From the NCBI GenBank assembly GCA_958298945.1, contig OY282607.1:81247868-81311867 (forward strand): a stretch of 64,000 nucleotides of DNA. The letters are read 5' to 3'. The notes under the pieces were generated by a model, which ran no database searches, had not been told where the DNA came from, and saw nothing but the letters and a program-made list of their open reading frames with translations. The position numbers and the translations under genes were made by a program. How positions within the stretch are numbered: position 1 is the first letter of the stretch; each line of letters begins with the position of its first letter. Shown here piece after piece: positions 11,251 through 21,720 of the stretch. The stretch is from Atherix ibis. Its lineage: Eukaryota; Arthropoda; Insecta; Diptera; Athericidae.

Positions 11251-11990
11251 CAACGATACACAGTGCAGTGTGTTACTATTTACGATAGGATACGTTAATA
11301 AGCATTCATAGTACGAGTAGAGATTATATGTTTAGCGTGCGGAAAAAAAATTACACACAACTGACTATAAGCAAACATACATACATACATATTAACAATG
11401 AACTGTATTGTACGCACGTAAATGGGCATTCATGCGATCGTGGGCTGTACAGTCTCTGCGTGTTGTGTGCTCTATACCCGCTGTATCTTTGGTATTCATA
11501 ATTATCATACATATGCAACGCACATACTCGTACGTATTCATGCATACGTGCAGAGTTGTTGGATCACTTCATGTTTGTTCCTTTTATCGTCAAACTCCTC
11601 ATTGTTGTCCAAGTTGGTGTTGTTCCTCCGTTGTCATTTCGTTGAGGTTATTTAGTGAAGGGGGAGCTCTTTGGAGACGTTTAACCAGCAGAATAGTTGT
11701 ATGCCTAACGCTGAGAGCATGCGGCAATAATTTGATGTTCGGTCATTCTGACAATATAGCTTCAGCTACAATCACCGCTTCAATTAGAGCTACAGCCACA
11801 GAAACAGAAAAGGCAACAAGCAACAACGCATCGATCGGTACTTGGATTTAGTTGAAATTGGTCGGTTCTCAGATTAGTTCATAGTCCGCCAACCGGATAA
11901 CCGAAAGGCGACAGGTCGATTGCTCAGTACTAGATCTGGTCCGGTTTCGTTCATATCGTTTCGTTTTCTAATTTCGTGTTGATTCTCAAT
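11251..11990. other. unassigned GC-richer island with a 147-codon open frame
   Basis: A more balanced segment containing the longest open frame outside recognised transposons (11408-11851, plus, 147 codons). The translation is Cys- and Ser-rich at first and ends in an Ala/Thr-rich stretch, with no domain I recognise; overlapping frames exist on both strands. An (ACAT)n run lies near 11379-11391. The segment 11860-11960 is non-repetitive and could be promoter or 5' UTR of a host gene transcribed off this window, but nothing proves it. Confidence 0.2.
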
Positions 11991-13489
11991 TAATCACTTA
12001 CTCGTATAAATCTCCGGGAATAATTTTATAACATTTTCGGAATAATTAAATTTTTATCATCAATTCAACAGTAGAGTTTAAAAAAAAAATCTAATAACTA
12101 ATGAATTAATATATATACATTTTTAAATAAAATCAACATTTTTCTGGTGATAAAAAATATAAAACAAAAAAATTTTATATCAATTTTACTCTTCAAATAT
12201 ATGGAAGAGTGTATTTACAGCGGATTGAAGCGTTTTGACTGTAGTAAATTTGTCGGCATTTTTTATATAGAAAAAAAAAGAAATAATCCTAATTCATTCT
12301 AACGAAGGATCTTTTTATTTGGATAACAAATTATTTTATATGATATCTAAATAGTAGTGGAATTTGTTTTTATTTTTCCTTAAAGTTCATCGAAGAAAAG
12401 TTATAAAAGTTCTTTTGAAAAGTATTTATAAATAAAAGTAAATTCAAAATAGTAAATAAAAAATTGTGGAGTATTTTATAAAAACTTAAATTTGTCTATA
12501 CAGTTTTTCTCCCTAATTGCTTTTCGAATAAAATATAAAAAAGGATCTCTACATGTGAAAATAAAAAGTGCGCGATAATTTATACTATCAAAAAATAAAT
12601 AATTTAAGAAAGTTTAAAAAAAAATTACAATATTTTGTATAATATAATAATTATTCTTAAAAAAAAATAATATTATAAAAAAAAACAAAGATTATAATTT
12701 TAAAGTTAATTTGGCAAGGTGTTATTTATAAAAACAAAAATATCTATTGAAGAGTTATTGATTAAAATAAATTTATTTTCAAAGAAAAATATAGAAAATT
12801 TTAACTAAATAAATTAGTTTAAAAGAAAATAGTTTTATCATTAATATTTAGTTTTTTTTTTTAAATCGCACAAATTATTATTTTATATATAATGAAATTT
12901 TAGCATTTAACAGTTAAATTTTAATTATTACTATTTGATATCAAAGTGAATTCCTGTGCACGTATTTAAAAAAAAAATTTACTTAAATTGTAAAGGAAAA
13001 GAAAAAAATTATCTGACAAGTTTTGCAAATTTACTTCTAAATTAATCATAATATTATGTTAATGTAGTCACAAAACGATCATTTAAGCAAAAATTGTTTT
13101 ATAAAATTAATCAAACTATACACCTACGCACAAACATATATCATATATAAAAATACCATCCCGCCCAGTGGGTTTATTATAAAAATAATCACGTCTTATT
13201 GAGAGATTTAAAAATAAAAGTGAGTAAATATTAACAATTGTTTTAAATATTTTTAATCTGATAAATTTTAATTTATTTCATTTTTTACTATAATTATTAT
13301 ATTAAGTATTTTTGTTTTGAAATTAACGTATTTAAATTATTTACAATAGTATTTGTGGAATTAATAATCATGCGTCGTAGAGGGTAAAATATAAGAAAAG
13401 TTATACTTGTATTTTATCAGAATATTAGTCATAATTTATTAAAAAAAATATTTCTGAATCGTAGGGTTTTTTGTGCTGGTCCTTTTTGC
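11991..13489. other. AT desert
   Basis: Very A/T-rich DNA with runs of A and T; no frame of note and no repeat recognised. Confidence 0.6.
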
Positions 13490-13570
13490 AATATATCCAC
13501 TGAGCAATAAATGAACATCATCTCATATTGCTGAAGAAAATTTTGCTTAAAAAATTATTATCTAAAGCCA
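13490..13570 (-). pseudogene. trace of a DUF4817-type transposase
   Basis: A short match only. The plus-strand phrases atatccactgagcaataaatg and gctgaagaaaattttgct resemble atgtatccaccgagcgagaaatg (6111) and cgctgaagaaaatgcttc (63813), where the minus strand encodes the segment around FFSDEAHF that carries the first catalytic Asp. It is too short and decayed to say more. Confidence 0.35.
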
Positions 13571-13794
13571 GTTTTACCAGCATCTGATCGGCGTTTATTC
13601 TGTACATTCAATAGAAGTTTTTGGTTGGATCACCGATCTAATATAAATAAAAAAATATATTTAACAGCTATCATACAATAAGGCTATACTTTCCGAAGTA
13701 CGAAAATGATAACTTTTTGTATATTTTCATGTATTGTACTCGTATTTAGTAATCAGATTGATTTTTATTTTATTTATATAATTTTTGTGTTTCT
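13571..13794. other. short AT-rich spacer
   Basis: Nothing recognised. Confidence 0.5.
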
Positions 13795-14260
13795 CGAAGT
13801 CATTCCGTTAGGCTACTAGCCTTCAGTTCCTCGGTTACCTTTCGATATTTTCAAGAATACCAAGATGATGTCCTTTCCAGTTTTTTTGATTTTTTTGAAC
13901 AAAAAAAGGCAGTCGTGAGTTAGGGGCTTTGGGAATCACAGGAATCCTTTTTTCCTACTTAAACTCGTTAATGGAGATTACTGTGTGATAGAGGGCGTTG
14001 TTATAATGGACGATCGAAATGTCTTTCAAAGACTTCTCGACACACCACTTAGCAGCTTCAAGGTTAACCGAAGATCTGACCTCACAAGAGTCCTTCCTCT
14101 CGTTCCACATTTTCATAAGTTTTCGATGTTGAAGGCCTCTCTGAACGAGATTCATCTTCCACTTTTTCTCGGCCTACAAAAATTCCTTCTGCCTCAGAAA
14201 TACTCATCCTTTTCATAGGGAATTATCCTCATAGGTTTGTTTCAATTTGTAGTAAGTCAA
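13795..14260 (-). pseudogene. mariner-like remnant, family X copy B
   Basis: The minus-strand frame contains SIVHYNNALYHTVISINEF, a decayed HHDNAPYHT motif (second catalytic Asp, here Asn) of mariner-like transposases, preceded by LMKMWNERK. After a frameshift it continues as CLFLFKKIKKTGKDIILV (compare CDFFLFPKLKKHLKGHH). The nucleotide sequence shares taccaagatgatgtcctttc with the copy at 56770. The other end (14000-14220) carries an open 77-codon frame on the plus strand, which is the wrong sense. It lies about 150 bp to the left of the LINE insertion and is not part of it. Confidence 0.55.
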
Positions 14261-14405
14261 ATTCAGCAAACCTTACACAAAATTTGATGGCACATCATTT
14301 TTCCAAATTTTACTATTCTATTTTTCATAACGCACTACAAAAACAGAACCTGCCTAATCATGCTTAATAAAATCTTACAGTTGAAGCTTGATAGTACAAG
14401 CTATG

Positions 14406-14417
14406 TAGAAGCCAGTA
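14406..14417. repeat. target-site duplication, left copy
   Basis: TAGAAGCCAGTA, identical to 17695-17706. The two copies bracket the LINE at 14418-17694 exactly, at its A-rich 3' end here and at its 5S-derived 5' end on the other side. Confidence 0.92.
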
Positions 14418-14492
14418 GATTTTCTTATTTTTTTTTTATTTGACAGTTTTTTCATTTCTATGTTACACATAGACATGAGAACACAGTCACTC

Positions 14493-16665
14493 CTATGGAG
14501 CATATAGCGGCACTAGAGACTCTGTGAACTCTCTCCATCTGCTTCTGTCTTGAGCCAGCCCTTTTACTTCCGACCATGATTTGCCAGTTTGTTGGTGTTC
14601 GCGCTCGACTGATCTTCTCCAAGTGGTCCTTGGACGTCCTCTGCTGCGATTGCCCTGTGGGTTCCAATCTAGTGCCATCCTTGCTATTTCCGTAGGTGGT
14701 TTTCGCAAGGTGTGGCCAATCCAACTCCATTTCCTGCGTTTGATGTTATCTAGCAGGGGTATTTGCTTCGGGAGAAGAAGCAGCTCATCGTTCGTTATCC
14801 AGTTCGGCCAGAAGATCTTGCTTATACGCCTCAAGCATCTGTTCACAAATGGCTGAGGCTTACGAGTCGTGCTGTCTGTTACTTTCCATGTTTCGCAGCC
14901 GTACAGCAGGACTGGCTTGATGTTTGAGTTGAATATTCGATGTTTGAGTGCTATGGAGAGGTGATTGGAACGCCACACGTTCCCAAGTGAGGTGTACGCT
15001 TGTCGCGCCTTGTTGATGCGCGTTTGGATGTCTATTTCAGTTCCACCATCCTTGCTGAGCATGCTGCCAAGGTAACAGAACTTTTCGACATCTTCAACTT
15101 GGGTACCGTGTAGCATCAAGGGTCTCTCGCAGGTGGCGCCGATACGCATCAATTTGGTGTTCTTGATGTTGATTCTCATCCCAACTTCTTCGGCGTTGGA
15201 GGCCAGAGCATTCAGTTTCTCCTGAATGCCGTTGAAGGTGTGGGACATGAGGCATATGTCGTCGGCGTAGTCCAGGTCGTGGAGCTTCTCACGCAGTGTC
15301 CACTGGATACCGTTGCTGGCTGTGTTGTTAGTGCGTTGAAGGACTAGGTCTAGGGCGATTATGAAGAGGATAGGCGAGATTATGCAACCCTGCCTGACTC
15401 CACTCGAGATGTTGAATGTATCGCTGTTTCGTCCCTTGATCATGAGATTGATGATGGCCTGCGGGATGCCTAGTTCATCCAGAGCACTCCAGATGGCGTC
15501 GCGAGAAATCATGTCAAAGGCTCTTTCGAAGTCAACGAAGAGAAGATAGAGCGGGCTGTTCCATTCGTTCGACTGTTCAATAATCATTCTTAGGCTGTTG
15601 ATGTGATCAATACAGGAGCGGTTTGGTCTAAAGCCAGACTGCTCGTTGCGGAGGGCACTTTCCACTATTGGAGTGATGCGAGTCAGGATGATTGATGCGA
15701 TTAGTTTCTGGATGGTGTTCAGCAGAGTGATTCCCCTCCAGCTTTTGCAATCGCCAAGGTCACCTTTCTTCGGGATGGTGATAATTACTCCTTCTTTCCA
15801 GCTGTCCGGGAAGTGGCATTGTGTCCAGGCTTTTGCGATTATAGGATGCAACAGCGAGGCCAAGAGTGGTGGATCAAACTTCAGAACTTCTGGGGCCAGG
15901 TTGTCAGGTCCGGGTGCTTTGCTGTACTTAAGCTTGTTGATTGCTGTTGTGATCTCCGTAATCGTAGGCGGTGTTGTTGGGATGGATCTTCGTGGGTTTC
16001 TGCGCATCACTGTAGGAGGAGGATGGAATTCTGGAGCTATTGGAAGGGATTCTGAGAAGAATTCCTTCCAGCGGTCGAGTTGTTCTTCATCCGTGGAGAG
16101 AGTTTGACCGTCTTTGTCCTTAAGTGGAGGCAGTGAGGGTGTTATTTTTCCGGATAGTTTGCGAATTGATGCATAGACACTGCGGATATCGCTCCGGTGT
16201 GCAGCGGCTTCTGCTTCGCTCGCTATTTCGTTGAAGTAGTTCCTCTTGTCATCCCTTGCCATGCGTTTGACCATCTTTTGAGCAAGGTCGTACCTCGTCT
16301 GTAGATGGTGCCTTTCCTCGCGAGTTTGAGCAGTTTGGAGTAGACCCTTAAGCTTTCTTCGTTTTCCTATTTGAGTCCAGGTTGACTCGCGGATCCACTC
16401 TTTCCTCTTGTAGTTCCGAAAGCCCGTTGCTTCCTCTGCAGCGGACTTTAGTTTGCCCAGTAGAGAAGGCCATGTCAGCCTTTCGGCATTGTGGCTAACT
16501 TCTTCCAGCTTGTTTGCAAATATCTCGGCTGTCTCTGGATTCTGCAGGCGTTGGATGTCGTGCCTGCGTTCTGCGCGATCTTGTTGTTTCTTAGTTGCCG
16601 CAGGCCTTAGTCTGACCACCCCAAGTAACAGATGATGGTCGCTGTATATGTCAAGCTCCTCGGAT
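14493..16665 (-). pseudogene. LINE reverse transcriptase with C-terminal domain
   Basis: An open frame of over 700 codons. Counting from the methionine at 16619: residues 1-150 are a basic linker (QDRAERRHDI..., KRMARDDKRNYF). The reverse-transcriptase domain spans about 225-520, with KAPGPDN (234-240), WRGITLLN (294-301), motif A FVDFERAFD (361-369), SSGVRQGC (405-412), catalytic YADD (451-454) and YLGS (516-519). Then follow LLYGCETW (571-578), KWSWIGHTLRKP (630-641) and RGRPRTTWRR (660-669), typical of the C-terminal part of this LINE group. The stretch between GIPQ and SSGVRQGC looks about ten residues short. The frame remains open upstream of 16619 through SDHHLLLGV, the last endonuclease motif, so the methionine at 16619 is not the true start. 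The protein was continuous with the endonuclease and is now separated from it by a frameshift near 16660-16670. Confidence 0.93.
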
Positions 16666-17421
16666 TTTCTTGACGTCCAGGAGCGATCCGAGGAATTTTT
16701 TGCTTATCAGGATGTGGTCTATCTGGTTGCGGGTCACACGATCCGGAGACTGCCAGGTGTATTTGTGGATGTTCTTGTGACGAAACTTGGTGCCACCGAT
16801 GAATAGTTGATGAGTTGAGCAGAGGTCAGTGAGACGGTTCCCGTTGTCGTTTCCCTCTGCATGAAGGTTGTGTGTTCCAATGATCGAGCGAAGATCAGTG
16901 TTGTCCCGGCCTATTTTAGCGTTAAAGTCTCCCATTACAACTTTGATGTCGCTCTTCGGGGCAGATTGAATGCACGTCTCTAATTGGTGGTAGAAGGCTT
17001 CTTTATTGGCGTCATTATCTACTTCAGTTGGGGCATAGTACTGCACGATGGTGATGTTTCGGAACTTCGAGTGTAACCTGGCTGTCAGAAGGCGGTCGGA
17101 GACCGGTTTGTAGCCTATGAGAGATCTCTTTGCGTTGGCTGACAGGATTAATCGGACTCCACAGTGGTGGCCGCTGTCGTTTCCGCTGTAGATGAAGTGT
17201 TCACCCGTCTGCGTTGTGAGGTTCCCTGATGTTTCCACCTTGTCTCGGAGATTCCCAGGATGTCGAGATTGTAGCGTCGCATTTCGGAAGCAACTTACGC
17301 CAGACGAGAAGTTTGGGAGAGAGTCCGCATGTTCCAGGTACCTATTCGGGTTGTTCGGTGAAAGCCAAATGTGTTTTTGCCTGAGGTATTGTCCGGTTGT
17401 TTACTCTTGTGCTGTTTCATG
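16651..17421 (-). pseudogene. LINE apurinic/apyrimidinic-type endonuclease
   Basis: N-terminal nuclease of the LINE, which nicks target DNA to prime reverse transcription. The likely start codon is at 17421 (MKQHKSKQPDN). The signature GTWNMRTL follows, then an in-frame stop after SQTSRLA, then RRYNLDILGISETRW with the catalytic Glu. A frameshift near 17238 leads into SGNLTTQTGEHFIYSG. The rest is open: GVRLILSANAKRSLIGYKPV, QYYAPTEVDND, VVMGDFNAKIGRD (catalytic Asp/Asn), TWQSPD and RNQIDHILIS. After a second frameshift near 16660 comes SDHHLLL with the catalytic His. All expected catalytic motifs are thus present but spread over three frames. It resembles the endonucleases often annotated in insects as craniofacial development protein 2-like. 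Confidence 0.88.
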
Positions 17422-17555
17422 ATAAGATGTTTTTTATGGCTTGCGGCTAATCAGGCCAGCAAAGCAACCCCCAGTGACGTTGGGGGACACTACGGACTAC
17501 ATATGTAAGGCTTGTAGTCGGCCTCTCACCCCGGGACCAATGCCGAGATGGCGGC

Positions 17556-17574
17556 AGCGGGAGTCGAACCCGCT
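17556..17574 (-). promoter_or_regulatory. tRNA-like T-arm / RNA polymerase III B box
   Basis: On the minus strand AGCGGG TTCGACT CCCGCT forms a perfect 6-bp stem with a 7-nt loop, the shape of a tRNA T-arm. It includes GGTTCGACTCC, a good match to the polymerase III B box. It begins 7 nt after the 5S-like sequence in transcription sense. There is no acceptor stem, D-arm or anticodon arm, so it is not a tRNA gene. I infer that it is part of a composite polymerase III type promoter head of the LINE. Confidence 0.7.
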
Positions 17575-17580
17575 ACCTAC

Positions 17581-17694
17581 CTGCGACACGCGGTTTTCCC
17601 AAGCGGTCAACCATCCGAGTACTAACCACGCCCAGTCCTGCTTAACTTCGGTGATCTGACGAGAACCGGTGGATCCAGGATGGCACGGTCGCAG
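17581..17694 (-). ncRNA. 5S rRNA-derived head of the LINE
   Basis: Read on the minus strand, 114 nt align without gaps, as I remember the insect 5S rRNA, from about its third nucleotide to near its end. Exact or near-exact blocks in the right order and spacing are CGGTTCTCGT, GATCACCGAA, TTAAGCAG (internal box A region), GGTTAGTACT, GACCGCTTGGGAA (box C region) and ACCGCGTGT. The two ends CTGCGAC and GTCGCAG are exact reverse complements, so the terminal helix I of 5S RNA is kept although its sequence differs from real 5S. Position 17694 is also the exact 5' edge of the LINE, next to the target-site duplication, so this belongs to the element and is not a host 5S gene. It probably supplies an internal polymerase III promoter. 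Confidence 0.9.
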
Positions 17695-17706
17695 TAGAAG
17701 CCAGTA
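17695..17706. repeat. target-site duplication, right copy
   Basis: TAGAAGCCAGTA, identical to 14406-14417; directly abuts the 5S-like 5' end of the LINE. Confidence 0.92.
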
Positions 17707-19843
17707 TATACCAGTCTCATTATTTTCCTACCACACATCATATAAAAATCTTTTGAAAGTAAATTTAAAATTCATTTTTCAACAGAAAATATCATAAAAT
17801 ATATTTTTTCGATCCTTTTTAAAAACCAGTTTAAAAAAAATGTTTAAAAAAATTATTCGAAAATGGCCATTTGGCCATAATTAAAGGGGTCACCTGCAAA
17901 ATTGCAACAAGGCAAAATTATTTTTATTTATATTCAGAAGAATGGATTGGGGACTTTTTAACAAAAAAAAATTTCCTCAAACATACTCTCATGAGCCTCG
18001 GTCATGCGTATTATTTTTATTTAAAAAAAATTACATCAAATATTTTTTAAATTCTATAAAAAATTGTATTGTCGAAAATTAATAACATAAATGGGAACTT
18101 TAGTCCATTTATTAATTTTTAAAATTCTATTACAAAAAAATAAGAGGGTATTTTTTAAATATATTTTTTTCGGTTAATAAATCAAAATTCAACTAATTTG
18201 TATAGTGGTCTGGGGCCGTAAACCCTAAAAAATTTATTTTAAATGTTGAAATTTCTTGCAGAACCAGATACTACTTAGAGAACTTACAAGAAGATTTAAT
18301 TATTTAATTAAAAAATAACAAATCAATTTGTATACTCATAAAAAACATAAAACCTTCACAAACTATTGTATACTATATTTACGTATTCTATTAGAACAAA
18401 AAGAAGATATTATAAAATGGTTATTCGACATTTTTTTATAATAATTGTAAATAATCGTACAAAAAGTAATAAAGAAATGTATACGTGTGTGTACAGGTTC
18501 TTTTAAACATTGTTCTCAATTTATATTTCTTATAAATCAAAAGCTGGAGTGTAATTTTCACAAGAAAAAAAATCGTTATGCGATATTCAAATACACATTT
18601 CTATAGGTCTTTAATAAAAGACAATTTTATTATCATAAAATAAAACAATAAAAAAAAACTCCTAAAAAAATTATTTAAAATTTTTCTTTAAAAGAAAACT
18701 ACAATAAAAATATACTCACACTACCATAATTAAATGAAATTGCTAATTTAATCAATTAGTTTGTTAATAGAGAGGAGAGTAAGAAAAAAACATATCAGCT
18801 CAAACAATTCAATTAGGAAATAATTGACTACCGTTTAAGAGAAAATTACATCGCGGTCATTATGAATCGTTCACGTACTCTCTGAGTAAATGATTTCATT
18901 CGGTGAGTACATAATTTGAGTACCACCACTTTACATTTCTGTACATACACATAAACTGTGAGGAATATTGTTTATTCATGCATCTCTTTACAAGTTTACT
19001 TATTCTCGTATGGTTAAAAATGCAACAATTCTGATATTATGAAATCCAATAAATTGTACGAACGTATGAGGTCTGGGATCAGGTATGGAGTAATTATATG
19101 AATTCATCTCAAACACATTATATCCTACTTGACGCACTTGTTCGCATTGAACGCTCATGCATGTATGTAAATACGAACAGAGAATATGCTAGTGGTTTTC
19201 TTAATACAAACACATTGTATGTGTCAAAAATCTTTCTTTCTGCAAGACTAAAACCCAGGCAACAAAAAATCAAAATTGGAAAAAAATCCATTTTTTTTTT
19301 TGACCAAACATACCCATCCAACTTGTTACTAACACGTAAACGGATAAGGTTGCCCCCGACAGTGAAGAATACTACGCTACGTTAGGGGATAATAAATAAT
19401 GCGGTTTAATATTAGATGGGGCAGACTGTAATAAGAAAATTTTTGATAATTTAATTGATAAGGGGATACGGGATTGGGGAACGTCAAACAATGAAATTTA
19501 TGTTTTTTTTTTCTTATTCCTTACAATGAGTGGTAAGAGTGAGGAGTAGTGTTGTATGTACTCATATCTAAGATTATGATAAGATTCCATTGAATATTGA
19601 ACCGCCACACCCCGCACGAGGTGAGGAGGGGGAAAGGTCCAGTTCGTTACTAGCAATAAAAATTGCATTTTTTTTATCCATTCTGTCATACGGGCACTAC
19701 CTGTGTATATAAACCTGGGGGCATTTTTTTCTCTTCATTTCCTTCTGTTCTCATCGTTTTCTTTTTCGTCTGATTCTTCTTGTACACTTTTTCATCGTCG
19801 CATAATTTTGTTTGTTTGTTACTTTAATCTTTTCTCTTTCGGT
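17707..19843. other. AT-rich non-coding DNA
   Basis: No gene recognised. From about 19060 to 19840 complexity is higher (for example 19590-19650), and frames of 63-95 codons occur on both strands without recognisable content. The phrase atactacgctacg (19370) also occurs at 10249, in another tract of mixed complexity. Confidence 0.5.
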
Positions 19844-20122
19844 TTACTTTTTCTTTCTTTCTTTGGTTGATATCAGTTGAAACGAAACGAAATGAATTGT
19901 GACCTTGACAGTGTAGAGTACGCAAGATGATGGTAGCTCTGACCACATTGCGGACATGGACGTACGTACGTAAGCCACATTAAACACGCTGATAAGTTGG
20001 CTAAAGATCCGATTACGTGTACGAGTGCGATCGGATTTTTTGTTGTTGCCACGACTGTTGATGGTGGTAGTTGAAAAGTTGACAGTAAAATTGCCACGAT
20101 CACTTTTCCTGTTTGTCGTCAT
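19844..20122 (-). other. unassigned 92-codon open frame
   Basis: Opens MTTNRKSDRGNF and has a basic, Ser/Thr/Asn-rich first half and a more hydrophobic second half. It lies in a less AT-rich patch (19880-20110), which is the only reason to list it. An alternative frame of 76 codons overlaps on the same strand. No domain, no supporting context; equally likely to be 5' UTR or chance. Confidence 0.15.
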
Positions 20123-21482
20123 TTTGATAAAAATGTAGCTGCGACAGTTTTTGTTGCTGACTATTATATGATCTTAAAATCCTCTAACAATAATAGTAAC
20201 GATGAAAAAATTCAAAATAATCACTGCTGCTACAACTTTTAATACTAATATTGTAAAAATATTTTTAATCCGATATCCTGCCACTATTTGCTGTCCTTCG
20301 AATTTTTAAAAATATAGATTTTTTTTTATAAATAAACAATATTATAAGGCAATTAGACTACTATGATACTAAATTATCCTCTGTGTTTCTTCATTTATTT
20401 GTTTTACTTGCAAAGAAGTTGTGAATACCGTTTTCTTTTTGCCTATTTATGATACTGTTGGGACTATATCTTATATAAATTAAGTGAGTACATACCATAA
20501 GAGAATCAACTTGCCTGGTCTAGTTAAGTAAAAGATCTTTGGTAGTCGGCCGATTGCTAAAGGCTATTATGTGCTATATTTCGAAATTCGTTAATCACCC
20601 ATATTAATGAAGACTGTAGGACAAAATTATATGACCATCTTGGTCGTATATTTTATGTTTGTTAAAAATATATAAGATTTTCTGAAATATTAAAAAAAGG
20701 AATCCTGATTTCCATTCAACTTCCCTTTTTTAAGATAACAGGTCAAGTGCAATTCTATATGGTAGTTCCCACTGCTGTTTGTAGCAGATAAAATAAATGT
20801 TAAATTTTTATGATGCCTTTTTTGGGAAGTCCAAGGATTTTAAATTCTTTTTATGCCTAAACAATATCCTACATAAGAAGTAAAAGCATTAATTAGGTCC
20901 ATTTTTTTCTTAATATTATTTATCTAAAGCTGAACTTGTTAAATTGTATTTAACTAAAAATTTAAGAACTTTGAAAAAAATTCGTAAAATTAATGTTGAA
21001 TTACGGTCTGATTTTGTTATTTTATTTAACAAAAGGTAAATCAGAACGAGAAGGTTTTATAGCGGCTAAGTACAATATAAAATTTCAAAGAGTTGTTTTT
21101 ATAGAACTGTAGAACTCCATAATTAAATTGGAAATCATTGAAGCTAACCATTATAGGCCTTAAATTATTACCTTAAGCCAAAATCGCTTAATTTGCACAA
21201 CAAATAAAAGGAATCAACTATTTTTACGCACCTCAAATTCGATGGGAATTAAATAGAAGATTTTCCAAATACAATAAAAAGATGTGATTGGTCTTTATTT
21301 CATCAAAACTGGACAGATGAGGCAGGAATAAGAAGTTATGGGCACGTTAAGGCTGCAGAAGTTACAGAATTTTCTCTGTTTGATTGGAATTCGATGAAAT
21401 TTAAAAAATTGATAGTACTTTCAACAAACAATATTTTTTGTTTACATACGTAACCGGCTCAATAGTTCAATAATAACCATTC
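20123..21482. other. AT-rich non-coding DNA
   Basis: No gene recognised. The part from 21230 to 21460 is less AT-biased and may be the decayed upstream portion of the repeat that follows. Confidence 0.5.
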
Positions 21483-21720
21483 GATTATAGAAGAACTGGA
21501 TTGACCTCTCTCTATACCAAAAATTCTGGACGATTATTTCGAGAAACATTCATAAAAACGCAAAATAACATAAACAGCGTAAATCGGTGGGAGCCAATCT
21601 TTAAAACCATTTTCATAAATGATGTCATTATGCGTAAATAAACATATTTTTTAATATTGCGGTTTTTGTTGTTTAATGGTAAATTTTTTTGATATTTTCA
21701 ATAAAACACAGTATAGCCTT
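21483..21720 (+). repeat. unclassified dispersed repeat, C segment
   Basis: Similar to 41391-41660 and 43405-43490: ttatagaagaactggat, then ccaaaaattctg, cattcataaaaacgc, gcgtaaatc.gtggg and taaataaacatatttttt. The section near 21600-21640, catttt.ataaatgatgtcat, could encode the very end of a DUF4817-type transposase (GGHLNDVIF), but this is weak. Confidence 0.5.

Larger units (their letters stand above)
14418..17694 (-). mobile_element. full-length LINE (APE-RT type, RTE-like) with a 5S rRNA-derived 5' head
   Basis: A 3277-bp insertion on the minus strand between perfect 12-bp target-site duplications. In transcription order it has a 114-nt 5S rRNA-like sequence starting at the first base (17694-17581), a tRNA-like T-arm (17574-17556), about 135 bp of leader, an apurinic endonuclease (17421-about 16660), a reverse transcriptase with a C-terminal domain (to 14493), a 75-bp 3' UTR, and an A-rich tail next to the duplication. 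Endonuclease and reverse transcriptase would form one polyprotein catalysing target-primed reverse transcription. The combination of CFDP2/BovB-like endonuclease and short 3' UTR points to the RTE group, but the clade needs a phylogeny. Damage is light: one stop codon and at least two frameshifts, implying fairly recent insertion. The element is much richer in G+C than its surroundings. Confidence 0.93.

Noticed and set aside
11408..11851. A 147-codon gene
   Set aside because: No domain or codon-usage support, overlapping frames on both strands, and repeats (ACAT) nearby; kept only as an unassigned frame.
14581..16107. Several plus-strand frames of 60-153 codons opposite the LINE polymerase
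   Set aside because: They are antisense shadows of the reverse-transcriptase frame.
17551..17580. A tRNA gene, suggested by gcagcgggagtcgaacccgct
   Set aside because: Only a T-arm is present; the acceptor stem, D-arm and anticodon arm are replaced by the 5S-like sequence, so it is part of the LINE head.
17581..17694. A genuine host 5S rRNA gene
   Set aside because: It ends exactly at the LINE target-site duplication, differs from 5S in helix I and elsewhere, and shows no independent flanking promoter or T-run terminator.
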